From: an uncultured Candidatus Peregrinibacteria bacterium
Lineage (GTDB): Bacteria > Patescibacteriota > JACMRA01
Assembly (NCBI GenBank): GCA_937127165.1
Contig: CAKZLR010000062.1
Span: 1-18,257 of the forward strand
Length of the DNA: 18,257 bases
Direction of reading: 5' to 3'
Part shown: piece after piece, positions 1 to 7,801 of the stretch
Numbering within the stretch: position 1 is the stretch's first letter
Layout of the letters: each line of letters opens with the position of its first letter
Position numbers and translations under genes: made by a program
Notes under the pieces: generated by a model
Database searches by the model: none
Told to the model about the DNA's origin: nothing
What the model saw: the letters and a program-made list of their open reading frames with translations, nothing else

Positions 1-921
1 TCATAGAATTATTAATGGCAATTAAACACTGTTTGATATTTTTGCTACCAACCTTTGTACAGACTGTTTTTGGATATGGTTTTTTTATAGACAAGGAGTT
101 TTGTGGGAGTTTTGGACTGCCAGTTATTTGTTTAGTGCTAAATACTTTGCCGTCTTTGACGCAAAATTTGTGGGTTCGCATTATATTTTGTCTGTTTTTA
201 TAAATAGTATTATTTTTATTTTTGTCTCCGTGTTTTTTGGATTGTTTGTCTAGAGCAAAAGGAGACTTTTACAAGAAAAATATTTGTTTTGCAAGTTTGG
301 TGATATTTTCTAGTTGGTTATTTGTACTGATTTTTATTAGGCAAATTCCGTATTATTTTTTAATCGTTTTACCATCAATTGCTATGGTTTTAGTTTTGAT
401 TGACTGGACACCAAAGACTATTCTATTGGGTTAGATCAGTTGCAATTGGTATGATTACCCTTTGTAGTATGATGTTTATCGGTTTTTCTTTTGGTCATTT
501 TTTATATAACTATTTTGTTTATAAGCAATATGTATAAGCAATATAAAAAAAAGAAGATTTGATAGATGATTCAATCTATTTTAGAAATTTATTTGAAGCA
601 AAACAGAAGGTTTATGTATTAGATTACGGGGCTATTTTACATTATTTAAACAATACTACTACACCAACTAGATATTTTTCCTCAAATATTCTGGCTATGG
701 ACCATACATTTATTTTGGTTGGAACATAAACGATCAGATAATAAAAGATCTAGAAAAAAATCAGACTGAATATGTTATTGGTTAGACGAGGTTGGCTTGA
801 AGAGGACTACCCAGTTGTTCTGTATATCCATAAATGCTACAAGGAAGTTAAAGAACTTTCCTTATATACTTTAATGCAAAGAAGAGCAGTGCATGATGAA
901 TTAAGATTTAATAATACTTAA
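1..921 (+). pseudogene. Decayed multi-pass membrane glycosyltransferase (GT-C type), 5' end outside the window
   Basis: No intact reading frame covers this stretch, but a coherent membrane protein can be pieced together by changing frame. One frame gives the run beginning GVLWEFWTASYLF (from about 95) and hydrophobic helices up to a TAG near 250. The same frame continues after that stop through RAKGDFYKKN and a helix containing IPYYFLIVLPS to a TAG at about 432. A shifted frame resumes with FYWVRSVAIGM and ends at a TAA near 536. A soluble tail follows in pieces: KVYVLDYGAILHYLNN, NDQIIKDLEKNQTEYVIG and YPVVLYIHKCYKEVKEL, ending at a TAA at 919-921. A many-helix protein with a short soluble tail of this kind resembles the C-terminal half of ArnT/PMT-like glycosyltransferases, which use lipid-linked sugars at the membrane. 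At least three frameshifts and several stops argue for a true pseudogene rather than one sequencing error. The family assignment is moderate. Its end overlaps the convergent SIMPL gene by 14 bases. Confidence 0.6.
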
Positions 922-1870
922 TACTCAATTTAACCACAGTCTTTAGTTCCTGTTTTTGGCCAGGAAAATTTGTAATTAGATCATTAAAATTTTGGATTTT
1001 GTTTCTGTTTGAATTGTTTGTTCCAAAATAGCTGTAATTTTCTGCTTCACAATCAATCACAGTTTCAAATTTTTTCTCTACAATAGTGGTCTTACCTAAT
1101 TTTTGAACCATATCTATTGCTCTGTTTTCGGCTTGTTGATTAGCTCGAAATAGCATATCTTGGCAAATTTGATCTATCTTTTCACTACGAAACTCCACCA
1201 GATCTATTCTATTTATACCAATTTCATAAAGGTTTTTTTGAATTTCGGTAACCAAACTGTTATTTAAACCGTTATTTTCCAAATTTCTTAATACCACTCT
1301 ATAAAAGGTTTGCAAACTGTTAATGGTAGAAAACTCAAATATACCCGAAGAAGGACTAACAGAGAAAAAACTTCTGTTGATATAAATATCCTCTTCCTTA
1401 ATTCCAACACTTTGTAAATAATTTTGGATTAAAGACATCTTTTGATCTTCTGTTTGAATCAGAGTTGGTAAGTCTTCACCTTCGCTTTTAGTTACGAAGC
1501 TAATTTCTGCGATATCTAAAACTACTGGGACTGTAACTTGTGCTTTTACTTCAAGTTGATCTAGATACCTCTGTGATTTCAAGAAAAAACTGGAGAGTTT
1601 GAATATTATTAAGATAAAAACAATTAGGATTAATCCTTTAATGAGAATATTTTTGATTTGAGAGACTTTTGTTTGCTTGTTGTTATTGTGTAAAGAACTA
1701 TCATTATACTCAGAATTAGAAACATTTTTGTTTTGAGTTAAGGTTGTGGCAGCGTTTATATTTTTTGTTTCTTTTATGGTTTTATTAACTCTTTTTCTTT
1801 TTTTGGCGGATTTTATTTGTGAATTCTCAGAATTCAGTTGAGAACTTTTAGTAAAAAGTCGCTGGTTCAT
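908..1870 (-). CDS. Membrane-anchored SIMPL-domain (DUF541-like) protein
   Basis: A 320-residue protein. Residues 1-72 are a hydrophilic, Lys/Asn/Ser-rich, probably disordered cytoplasmic tail that includes a KKRKRVNK cluster. One transmembrane helix follows at about 76-93 (ILIKGLILIVFILIIF). The rest, about 108-318, looks like an extracytoplasmic SIMPL domain: a beta strand (VVLDIAEISFVTKSEG), a helix, the GIKEEDIYINRSFFSV segment typical of the family, a long Gln/Ala-rich helix (QDMLFRANQQAENRAIDMVQKLG), and a final strand ending in KTVVKLSIKYY. SIMPL proteins have no agreed biochemical role; some bacterial members are linked to stress or envelope functions. The ATG at 1870 sits just downstream of a promoter-like sequence, so the transcript may be leaderless. 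The stop is TAA. The family call is fairly confident; the function is unknown. Confidence 0.7.
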   Translation of the reverse strand: MNQRLFTKSSQLNSENSQIKSAKKRKRVNKTIKETKNINAATTLTQNKNVSNSEYNDSSLHNNNKQTKVSQIKNILIKGLILIVFILIIFKLSSFFLKSQRYLDQLEVKAQVTVPVVLDIAEISFVTKSEGEDLPTLIQTEDQKMSLIQNYLQSVGIKEEDIYINRSFFSVSPSSGIFEFSTINSLQTFYRVVLRNLENNGLNNSLVTEIQKNLYEIGINRIDLVEFRSEKIDQICQDMLFRANQQAENRAIDMVQKLGKTTIVEKKFETVIDCEAENYSYFGTNNSNRNKIQNFNDLITNFPGQKQELKTVVKLSIKYY

Positions 1871-1877
1871 TTAAAAC

Positions 1878-1907
1878 TTATTATAAAACTTTTTTGACAT
1901 TGTCAAA
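1878..1907 (-). promoter_or_regulatory. Promoter of the SIMPL gene with a palindrome over the -35 box; probable leaderless start
   Basis: On the minus strand a perfect TTGACA (1906-1901) is followed either by TATAAT (1885-1880, spacer 15) or by the overlapping TAATAA (1883-1878, spacer 17). Either choice puts the transcription start within a few bases of the ATG at 1870, leaving essentially no leader and no room for a Shine-Dalgarno site. The -35 box is part of a perfect 15-base inverted repeat, TTTGACA-T-TGTCAAA (1893-1907), which could be an operator or chance symmetry of the box. Confidence 0.55.
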
Positions 1908-2089
1908 GTCGAATTTTTATGAGCCTTCATCTACTCACTGATGTTAAAAATAAACTTTTGGTAAAACTTATCAAATTATAGTTTACATTACACTAAGTTT
2001 GCGTTTCACTCCTAAAGTAAGAGACATTTTTTAAATATTCGGGGGTGTTTTAGGTTTAGTTTGTAATCAATTATTTTTAAAGCAGAAAA

Positions 2090-2719
2090 TTAACCTGCAA
2101 AAGTTAGACCTATTGTTTTGATCTCTGGGTTGTATTCTTGTATTGCTCGTTTACACTCTAAAAGTGTGGTTCCTGTAGTAGTGACGTCGTCAATAATCAG
2201 CAGATTTTGAATACCATTTAAAGCATTTTCTTTAACTATAAAGGTTTGATTTAGATTGATTATTCTGGACCTAGCATCCAGTTGTGTTTGTGACGGTGTT
2301 GATTTTATTTTAATAAAAACTTCACGACAACTCAATCCCAGTTTTGCCGAAAAACTAGTCGCAATTTGGTGTGGTATGTGATATCCCCTTTCTATGAATC
2401 TTTTAGGATCAGGCGGAACAAAAGTGATTAAAAAGTTTTCTATGTTCAATTCTGTTTGTTGGAGTTTCATTACCAAAAGTTCCGACATTTCTCGAGCAAT
2501 AGCAAATTCTCCGTTAAATTTTGACCGATGAATTAAGTTTTGTATGCCCTCTTGAGCATATTCAAAACCGAAAAAGCAGTCTTGAGAAAGTTGTTCATTT
2601 TTAAGGATTCGGTGATGAATTTCAGTATCTCTCATTAGAGATTTAGTTATATACATATGTATACTATCTCCACCACTTTTTGGAATAAAAAAATCCAATA
2701 AATAATCAAAATCAATCAT
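2090..2719 (-). CDS. comF: ComF-family phosphoribosyltransferase-like protein lacking the zinc finger
   Basis: A 209-residue protein of the ComF/GntX amidophosphoribosyltransferase-like family. The family signature VPPDPKRFIERGYHIPHQIA lies at 101-120, matching the usual VPxHPKRxxxRGFNQ block. The PRPP-binding loop LLIIDDVTTTGTT is at 173-185, including the two acidic residues and the TTGTT turn. In well-studied ComF proteins an N-terminal four-cysteine zinc finger follows the FFxP motif. Here FFIPKSGGDSIHMYITKS (10-27) has no cysteine, so the metal site is absent. The family is tied to DNA uptake and transformation in competent bacteria; whether this copy serves uptake cannot be told from the sequence. 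It stands alone, divergent from dnaE, behind an extremely AT-rich leader. The stop is TAA. The family call is firm; the role is inferred. Confidence 0.85.
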   Translation of the reverse strand: MIDFDYLLDFFIPKSGGDSIHMYITKSLMRDTEIHHRILKNEQLSQDCFFGFEYAQEGIQNLIHRSKFNGEFAIAREMSELLVMKLQQTELNIENFLITFVPPDPKRFIERGYHIPHQIATSFSAKLGLSCREVFIKIKSTPSQTQLDARSRIINLNQTFIVKENALNGIQNLLIIDDVTTTGTTLLECKRAIQEYNPEIKTIGLTFAG

Positions 2720-2952
2720 AAAATAAAGTTTTTATATTTTATATATATATTTTATATACTTATATACTTACTTTTTTAAGGTAAAGCCGACATTTAGGTA
2801 GTAATGTTTGATTATTGAAATGTAAGATTAAAACTGTCTAGACATTTTCCAACTAAGTTATGGTTTTTTGTTATTTTTACCTTATTATTAAATTAAAGCA
2901 AGAATATAAGATTGGTTAATTTGACTAATCTTTTTTACTTTAAAAGTACAAA

Positions 2953-2981
2953 TTGACAATAAGTTTATTCTCAGTTGATTA
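2953..2981 (+). promoter_or_regulatory. Putative dnaE promoter, near-leaderless
   Basis: A perfect TTGACA lies at 2953-2958. A poor -10 (TGATTA, 2976-2981) follows at 17 bases. Counting 35 bases from the -35 box puts the start of transcription near 2988, next to the ATG at 2990, the same geometry as at the SIMPL gene. The weak -10 keeps confidence low. Confidence 0.35.
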
Positions 2982-2989
2982 TCAATAGC

Positions 2990-5803
2990 ATGTTACTAGC
3001 TAGATCTTATTCTCACCACTCCCTACTTTCGGCGGTTCCTCAAATTATTGACCTAATTAAAAATGCTAAGGCTAAAGGCTATACTACCATTGCTTTGACT
3101 GATGAAGACAGTGGGTCTGGGCTAATTGAGTTTTATCAAATTTGCAAAAAAGAAGGCATTAATCCAGCGATTGGGACTACTCTTAGAATACCTAATGTTT
3201 TGGATGATATTGGATCTTTTACCAGAACTAAGGGTTTTAGCAAAATAGCTTTGATAGCTAAAAATAAAAATGGTTATGTAAGTATAATTAAACTAATTAC
3301 CGTCGCCAGAGTAATACAAGAAAAGCCAAAATATCACATTACATTTAACAATCTACAAAAATATTTTAGTGATAGTATGGGTGATTTTTTCGTAAGTATT
3401 TGTGGTAATGATCATGAGTTAATATCTCAAATTAGACAAAAAAAAATAGATAATGCTAGAAAAATTTTACAAACATATGTTGATCAAATAGGAGCGTCTA
3501 ACTTGCTGGTAGAATTAGCTAATCCTAATTATCAAGACGATTTTGAACAAGTTAAAAAAGTTAATCTAGATATTGCTACTTTGTGTGATGAATTAGGGGT
3601 TAAGTACTTAGCTTCTCCTGCTTCTAGATATTTGGAAAAAGAGGATGAGGAAACTTTTAGGGTAGTGCTGGCAATTAGGGATCAATCTAGAATGGATAAG
3701 ATTCAACTGGAGAGAGATTTTAGTCTTCCGTCTGTATCTGAGCTTAAAAAACAATTCACATACCTTCCGAATGCTTGTGATACTTTAGATATTGAAAAGC
3801 AAATTAATGTCACAATTCGTTGTGATTACGACAAACACGCCAACGAAGCTTTTTTCCCCAAACTTTCTTTACCAGAAGGTCAAACACCAATTGATGCTCT
3901 TACATGGGAGACTTATCTTGGGTTATTAGAAAAATTTAGTCCGGAACAAAAAACTAGAGACGAGTGGAAAGCGGATTTTCCATATGAAAAACTACAACAA
4001 TTAAAAGACTTTGCTAAAACTATTTTCCCTAACACCAGCCAACTCAAGAGCTATCCTAAAGATTACTGGGAAAAAGTGAATATTGATCAGTACATAGAAA
4101 GAATTGAATACGAAATTGAGATTATTAGACAAAAAGGTTATTCAGATTACTTTTTGGTATTTGCGGATATTATGAGTTTTTGTAGACAACAAGGGATTGT
4201 TACTAATACTAGAGGTTCGGCTGCTGGATCTTTAGTTGCTTATTTAACCAATATTGGTATTCTTGATCCTTTACTTTACAAAATTCCTTTTGAAAGGTTT
4301 CTCAACCCTCTTAGGCCATCAGCTCCTGACATTGATGGTGATTTTGCTGATGATCGGCGAGAAGAAGTTATCAACTATTTAAGAAATAAATATGGTTTTG
4401 ATAAAGTTTGTCAGATTATAACTTTTGGAACTATTCTACCTAGAATGGCAGTCCGAGATGTGGGGAGAGTTCTTGGAGTCTCTTACAAAAAATGTGATAG
4501 ATTAGCTAAACTCATCCCAAATGCGCCCCAAGGTCGCAAAACTACTTTTACTTGGGCAATGGAAACTAGTACAGAATTGAGAGAAGTATACGAAAAAGAC
4601 GAAGAATCTAAAAAAATTATTGATATTTCCAGAAAAATAGAAGGTAACTATCGACATGCTTCTGTTCATGCAGCTGGAATTTATATTACGCCGACTGAGC
4701 TTAGTGATTATACACCTTTACAGTGGGATAGTGAACATAAGATGATAATTAGTCAATACGATGGTCATATTGGGGAACTTGTAGGTTTAGTTAAATTGGA
4801 TATCTTAGGGATTCGTAATTTAGCAATTTTAGGTAATTCTATTGATTTAGCTCAAAAAAGAAGAGGTATTAAAATTGATTTACTTAATTTAGATTTACAA
4901 AATACCAAAACATATGAGCTTTTATCTAAAGGTAGAACTATGGGTTTGTTTCAACTTAGTGGGGCTACAATGACAAAATATCTAGTTGAACTAGAGCCAA
5001 CTAAGGTAACTGATTTAATGGCTATGGTAGCTTTGTACCGACCTGGTCCAATGGCTAACATCCCAGAATATATCAAACGAAAAAAAAATCCAAAACTAGT
5101 TAAGTATTATGTACCTCAAATGGAAAAGTGGATGAAGGAGAGTTACGGAATTTTAGTGTATCAAGATGATTTGTTATATACAGTTATTGAATTGGCAGGT
5201 TATGACTGGTTAGAGGCTGATAACTTTAGAAAGGGTGTGGGTAAAAAGATTCCAGCTGTTTTAGAGGAGCAACATACGAGATTTGTAGAGGGATGTATTG
5301 AACATTCTGGGCTTACTAGAGAAAAAGCAGAAGAGTTGTGGAATTTAATAGTTCCTTTTGCTGCATATGGCTTTAATAAAGCCCACTCTTGTAATTATGG
5401 CATGGTCGCCTATTGGACAGCTTATATGAAAGCTAACTATCCTGTAGAATTTATGACTGCTCTTATGACCGCTGAGGCTGACAAGCTAGAGAAAGTGGCT
5501 TTAGCTATCAAAGAGTGTAAGGAGCTTGGTCTACAAGTTAAACCGCCAGATATAAACCAGTCTTTTTATGGTTTTAGCATTGAAGATGACCAGACTATTA
5601 GGTATGGTTTTAGTAGTATCAAAAATTTAGGAGATGATGTGATCAAACACATTATAGAGTATAGAACTAGAAATGGTAATTTTGAAAATATTGAATCTTT
5701 TTTGGAAGGAATTAAAGAACTTCCTAATTTTAATAAACGAAATTTAGAAGCACTAATTTGGTCGGGCGCTTTAGACCAAATTGGACAGAATAATTTACCA
5801 TAG
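2990..5803 (+). CDS. dnaE: DNA polymerase III alpha subunit, C-terminally short
   Basis: The replicative C-family DNA polymerase catalytic subunit. The ATG at 2990 is chosen because MLLARSYSHHSLL aligns with the usual start of the N-terminal PHP domain; an in-frame TTG at 2975 would add only five residues. From that ATG the protein has 937 residues. The PHP domain (about 1-230) looks degenerate: the usual TDH motif reads TDED. The palm follows with TRGSAAGSLVAYLTN, then FERFLNPLRPSAPDIDGDFADD, whose catalytic aspartates are D447 and D449. The third, D604, is in GLVKLDILGIRNL. The fingers carry ALYRPGPM and GFNKAHSCNYGMVAYWTAYMK. A helix-hairpin-helix region ends at NLEALIWSGALDQIG, and the chain stops six residues later. 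DnaE proteins commonly run to about 1100-1200 residues, with a clamp-binding motif, an OB fold and a C-terminal domain after this point. The polymerase core appears intact. The stop is TAG. Confidence 0.93.
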   Translation: MLLARSYSHHSLLSAVPQIIDLIKNAKAKGYTTIALTDEDSGSGLIEFYQICKKEGINPAIGTTLRIPNVLDDIGSFTRTKGFSKIALIAKNKNGYVSIIKLITVARVIQEKPKYHITFNNLQKYFSDSMGDFFVSICGNDHELISQIRQKKIDNARKILQTYVDQIGASNLLVELANPNYQDDFEQVKKVNLDIATLCDELGVKYLASPASRYLEKEDEETFRVVLAIRDQSRMDKIQLERDFSLPSVSELKKQFTYLPNACDTLDIEKQINVTIRCDYDKHANEAFFPKLSLPEGQTPIDALTWETYLGLLEKFSPEQKTRDEWKADFPYEKLQQLKDFAKTIFPNTSQLKSYPKDYWEKVNIDQYIERIEYEIEIIRQKGYSDYFLVFADIMSFCRQQGIVTNTRGSAAGSLVAYLTNIGILDPLLYKIPFERFLNPLRPSAPDIDGDFADDRREEVINYLRNKYGFDKVCQIITFGTILPRMAVRDVGRVLGVSYKKCDRLAKLIPNAPQGRKTTFTWAMETSTELREVYEKDEESKKIIDISRKIEGNYRHASVHAAGIYITPTELSDYTPLQWDSEHKMIISQYDGHIGELVGLVKLDILGIRNLAILGNSIDLAQKRRGIKIDLLNLDLQNTKTYELLSKGRTMGLFQLSGATMTKYLVELEPTKVTDLMAMVALYRPGPMANIPEYIKRKKNPKLVKYYVPQMEKWMKESYGILVYQDDLLYTVIELAGYDWLEADNFRKGVGKKIPAVLEEQHTRFVEGCIEHSGLTREKAEELWNLIVPFAAYGFNKAHSCNYGMVAYWTAYMKANYPVEFMTALMTAEADKLEKVALAIKECKELGLQVKPPDINQSFYGFSIEDDQTIRYGFSSIKNLGDDVIKHIIEYRTRNGNFENIESFLEGIKELPNFNKRNLEALIWSGALDQIGQNNLP

Positions 5804-6161
5804 TGGAGCTGTTTAAGACTAATTTTTGCTATATTGATAAAATATGATAAAATATATAAAATTATTAATCGTTCATACGTAAAATTATATAACATAAAAC
5901 ATATAATAAAATAATAAAATGTATTGAATAATGGAATAATTGGATATTATAAAAATATAAATTTATAGAGATTTAATTTAAATTTAAAAAGTATAGTTTT
6001 TATTCTTTTAGTAATTCAAGACCTATCTGGTAGTTTTTATACGTAATAAGTATAATAAATTTAAATATCGATTTTGCAGTTTTGTACTTGACAAGTTTAT
6101 GTTTTTTAGCTTACTCTTCTTCGTCTAGAAGATATCTAGCTTAACTGTAATTTTTTCTCCT
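5804..6161 (+). other. Very AT-rich intergenic gap between dnaE and rplF
   Basis: No credible gene is seen on either strand. The stretch is almost pure A/T with runs such as ATAATAAAATAATAAAATG. Near its left end are two exact copies of TGATAAAATA (5835-5844 and 5845-5854) and a third degenerate copy. Near its right end TTGACA (6088-6093) with a weak TTACTC 17 bases on (6111-6116) may be the promoter of the ribosomal cluster, giving a leader of about 40 bases. That leader contains the small hairpin CTAGA-AGATA-TCTAG (6125-6139). I saw no DnaA-box cluster and no readable remnant of the missing dnaE C-terminus. Confidence 0.5.
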
Positions 6162-6713
6162 ATGTCTAGGATAGGGAAGAAAGTGATTTTGGTACCAAAC
6201 ACAGCTCAACTGGCTTTTGATGAAAATACTAATGTAATCAGAGTTATTGGTCCTTTGGGTGAATTGCAATTTAAATTGCATCCTAGAGTGAAGCTTAATG
6301 TTGAAAATAATCAAGTTAGTGTGTCTATAGAAGATAAAAATGATAGGAAGCAGAGGGCCATATGGGGTACCAGTAGAGCGATTATAAACAATATGATTCA
6401 GGGAGTGACTACTGGTTTTAGTAAGGAGGTGGAATTAAATGGGGTTGGTTTTAAAATGGAATTACAGTCAAATCAAAAAAAACTTGTTGTTTATATAGGT
6501 TTTTCTCATCCTGTTTACGTGGATATTCCTGATGGAATACAGTTAAGTCTTGAAAAGAATAAGCTGGTTGGCAAGTCTATTGATAAACAACTTATTGGTG
6601 ACTTCTTTGCTAATCTTCATAATATGAAACCATGTGATCCTTATAAACAAAAAGGTTTTAGGTTTCCTGGTAAATACTATCTTAAGAAAGTTGGTAAAAA
6701 GGCTGGTAAGTAA
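6162..6713 (+). CDS. rplF: 50S ribosomal protein L6 (uL6)
   Basis: A 183-residue protein with the two-fold repeat typical of L6. It opens with MSRIGKKVILVP, as L6 proteins do, and has the first-domain motif VIGPLGELQFKLHP. The second domain contains ELNGVGFKMELQ and GFSHPVYVDIPDGIQL. It ends in DPYKQKGFRFPGKYYLKKVGKKAGK-like sequence, matching the conserved PYKGKGIRY-KAGK tail that contacts 23S rRNA near the sarcin-ricin loop. It is the first gene of the co-directional cluster, with 22 bases to rplR. The bases before the ATG (TTTTTTCTCCT) are pyrimidine-rich, so there is no Shine-Dalgarno site. The stop is TAA. Confidence 0.97.
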   Translation: MSRIGKKVILVPNTAQLAFDENTNVIRVIGPLGELQFKLHPRVKLNVENNQVSVSIEDKNDRKQRAIWGTSRAIINNMIQGVTTGFSKEVELNGVGFKMELQSNQKKLVVYIGFSHPVYVDIPDGIQLSLEKNKLVGKSIDKQLIGDFFANLHNMKPCDPYKQKGFRFPGKYYLKKVGKKAGK

Positions 6714-6735
6714 AAACTAATTAAGTTGTAAACGT

Positions 6736-7059
6736 ATGGCTCTTAGAAAAATTCGCCGATTAAGAACTAAAAAAAAGTTAGATTACAATAGACCTGTGGT
6801 AGTTGTCCATAAATCAAATAAAAATGTTACTGCCCAATTACTTGAACCTAAGACGAAAAGGGTTCTTTGTGGTTTTAACTCTTCAAATATCAAAAAAGGC
6901 ACTAAAACCGAGAAAGCTATAGAGGTTGGTAAGAAAATTGCCCAAAAAATTAAAGAGTTTAAATATGAATCAGTTCTTTTCGATAGAAATGGATTTCTAT
7001 ATCACGGCAGAATTAAGGCTATAGCAGATGCTATAAGATCTGAGAGTATTACTATATAG
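6736..7059 (+). CDS. rplR: 50S ribosomal protein L18 (uL18)
   Basis: A 107-residue protein of normal L18 length. A basic N-terminus (MALRKIRRLRTKKKL) precedes RPVVVVHKSNKNVTAQLL, and the C-terminal half has AIEVGKKIAQKIKEF, SVLFDRNGFLYHGRIKAIADAIR. The last matches the conserved FDRGGxxYHGRVxALADAARExGL ending. L18 binds 5S rRNA in the central protuberance of the large subunit. It lies in the canonical position between rplF and rpsE. No Shine-Dalgarno sequence precedes the ATG. The stop is TAG. Confidence 0.97.
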   Translation: MALRKIRRLRTKKKLDYNRPVVVVHKSNKNVTAQLLEPKTKRVLCGFNSSNIKKGTKTEKAIEVGKKIAQKIKEFKYESVLFDRNGFLYHGRIKAIADAIRSESITI

Positions 7060-7081
7060 TTTTTAATCAAAATATTAAAAT

Positions 7082-7774
7082 ATGTCACAAAAAGAAAATC
7101 AAAAAGCAGATCGAATCCCTACCTCAGCTCAAGTAAGTGATTTAGCCCAAGAAAACGCACGGAATGCACCCCAAAAAGAGACTGAAGGGGATGTAACACA
7201 AGTTCAAAATACTTCAAGAAAGAAAGGTTCTATAAACCAAAGGTCTTTTCGAAGTAGTAGGTTTGGTAACAGCAAGAATAGTCGTTTGACCAAAGACAGG
7301 AGGAAAAGTAGTAAAGATTCTAGATACAAAGATAAAAAGGAAGATGAAGCTATTTTGCATAGTGCTGTTATAACTGTAAAGAGAGTTACTAGAGTGGTTA
7401 AAGGAGGGAAAAGGATGAGGTTTGCTGCTATGGTTGTTGTTGGCGATAAAGCAGGTAGTGTCGGTTTCGGATTTAAGAAAGGATTAGATTATCAAGATGC
7501 GCTTGATAAAGCTACTAGACAGGCAAGCAAAAATTTGCTTAAGATTAGACTCAATGAAGATAAATCAATCGATTTTCCCGTAAATTTAAAGTATAAATCT
7601 GTGAAAGTTTTTCTGAAACCGGCATATTCTGGTACTGGACTAATAGCTGGGGGCTTTGTAAGACCAGTTTTAGAGTTAGCTGGAATAGAAAATATTTATT
7701 CAAAAATACTTGGTAGTCGTAATAAAATAGCTGGTGTACAAGCTACTTTTGAAGCTTTAAAAAGGTTTTCTTAA
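7082..7774 (+). CDS. rpsE: 30S ribosomal protein S5 (uS5) with a long disordered N-terminal extension
   Basis: A 230-residue S5, against about 165 in many bacteria. The conserved part starts near residue 92 with SAVITVKRVTRVVKGGKRMRFAA, the double-stranded RNA-binding domain, and runs through VGFGFKKGLDYQDALDKATRQA to the C-terminal fold with PAYSGTGLIAGGFVRPVLELAGI. Residues 1-90 are low-complexity: first Gln/Glu/Asn-rich, then strongly basic and Ser-rich (KDRRKSSKDSRYKDKKE). S5 helps set decoding accuracy and lines the mRNA entry of the small subunit, so a basic tail could reach RNA there; that is inference. It follows rplR by 22 bases and is followed by tsf instead of the usual rpmD. The stop is TAA. 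Confidence 0.96.
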   Translation: MSQKENQKADRIPTSAQVSDLAQENARNAPQKETEGDVTQVQNTSRKKGSINQRSFRSSRFGNSKNSRLTKDRRKSSKDSRYKDKKEDEAILHSAVITVKRVTRVVKGGKRMRFAAMVVVGDKAGSVGFGFKKGLDYQDALDKATRQASKNLLKIRLNEDKSIDFPVNLKYKSVKVFLKPAYSGTGLIAGGFVRPVLELAGIENIYSKILGSRNKIAGVQATFEALKRFS

Positions 7775-7801
7775 AGTTGAAAATTGGTTTTTGAAAAATT
7801 T

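Noticed and set aside
5566..5895. Antisense open frame across the end of dnaE
   Set aside because: It is a shadow of the conserved dnaE frame and its translation resembles no family.
5804..5895. Frameshifted remainder of the dnaE C-terminus
   Set aside because: I read the other two frames and found no stretch resembling the clamp-binding or OB region; only a short ambiguous run occurs before stops.
6125..6139. Leader hairpin before rplF as an L6-binding autoregulatory site
   Set aside because: The stem has only five A/T-rich pairs and no match to a known ribosomal-protein leader.
5804..6161. Replication origin next to dnaE
   Set aside because: It is AT-rich with short repeats, but I found no DnaA-box cluster and no dnaA, dnaN or parAB nearby.
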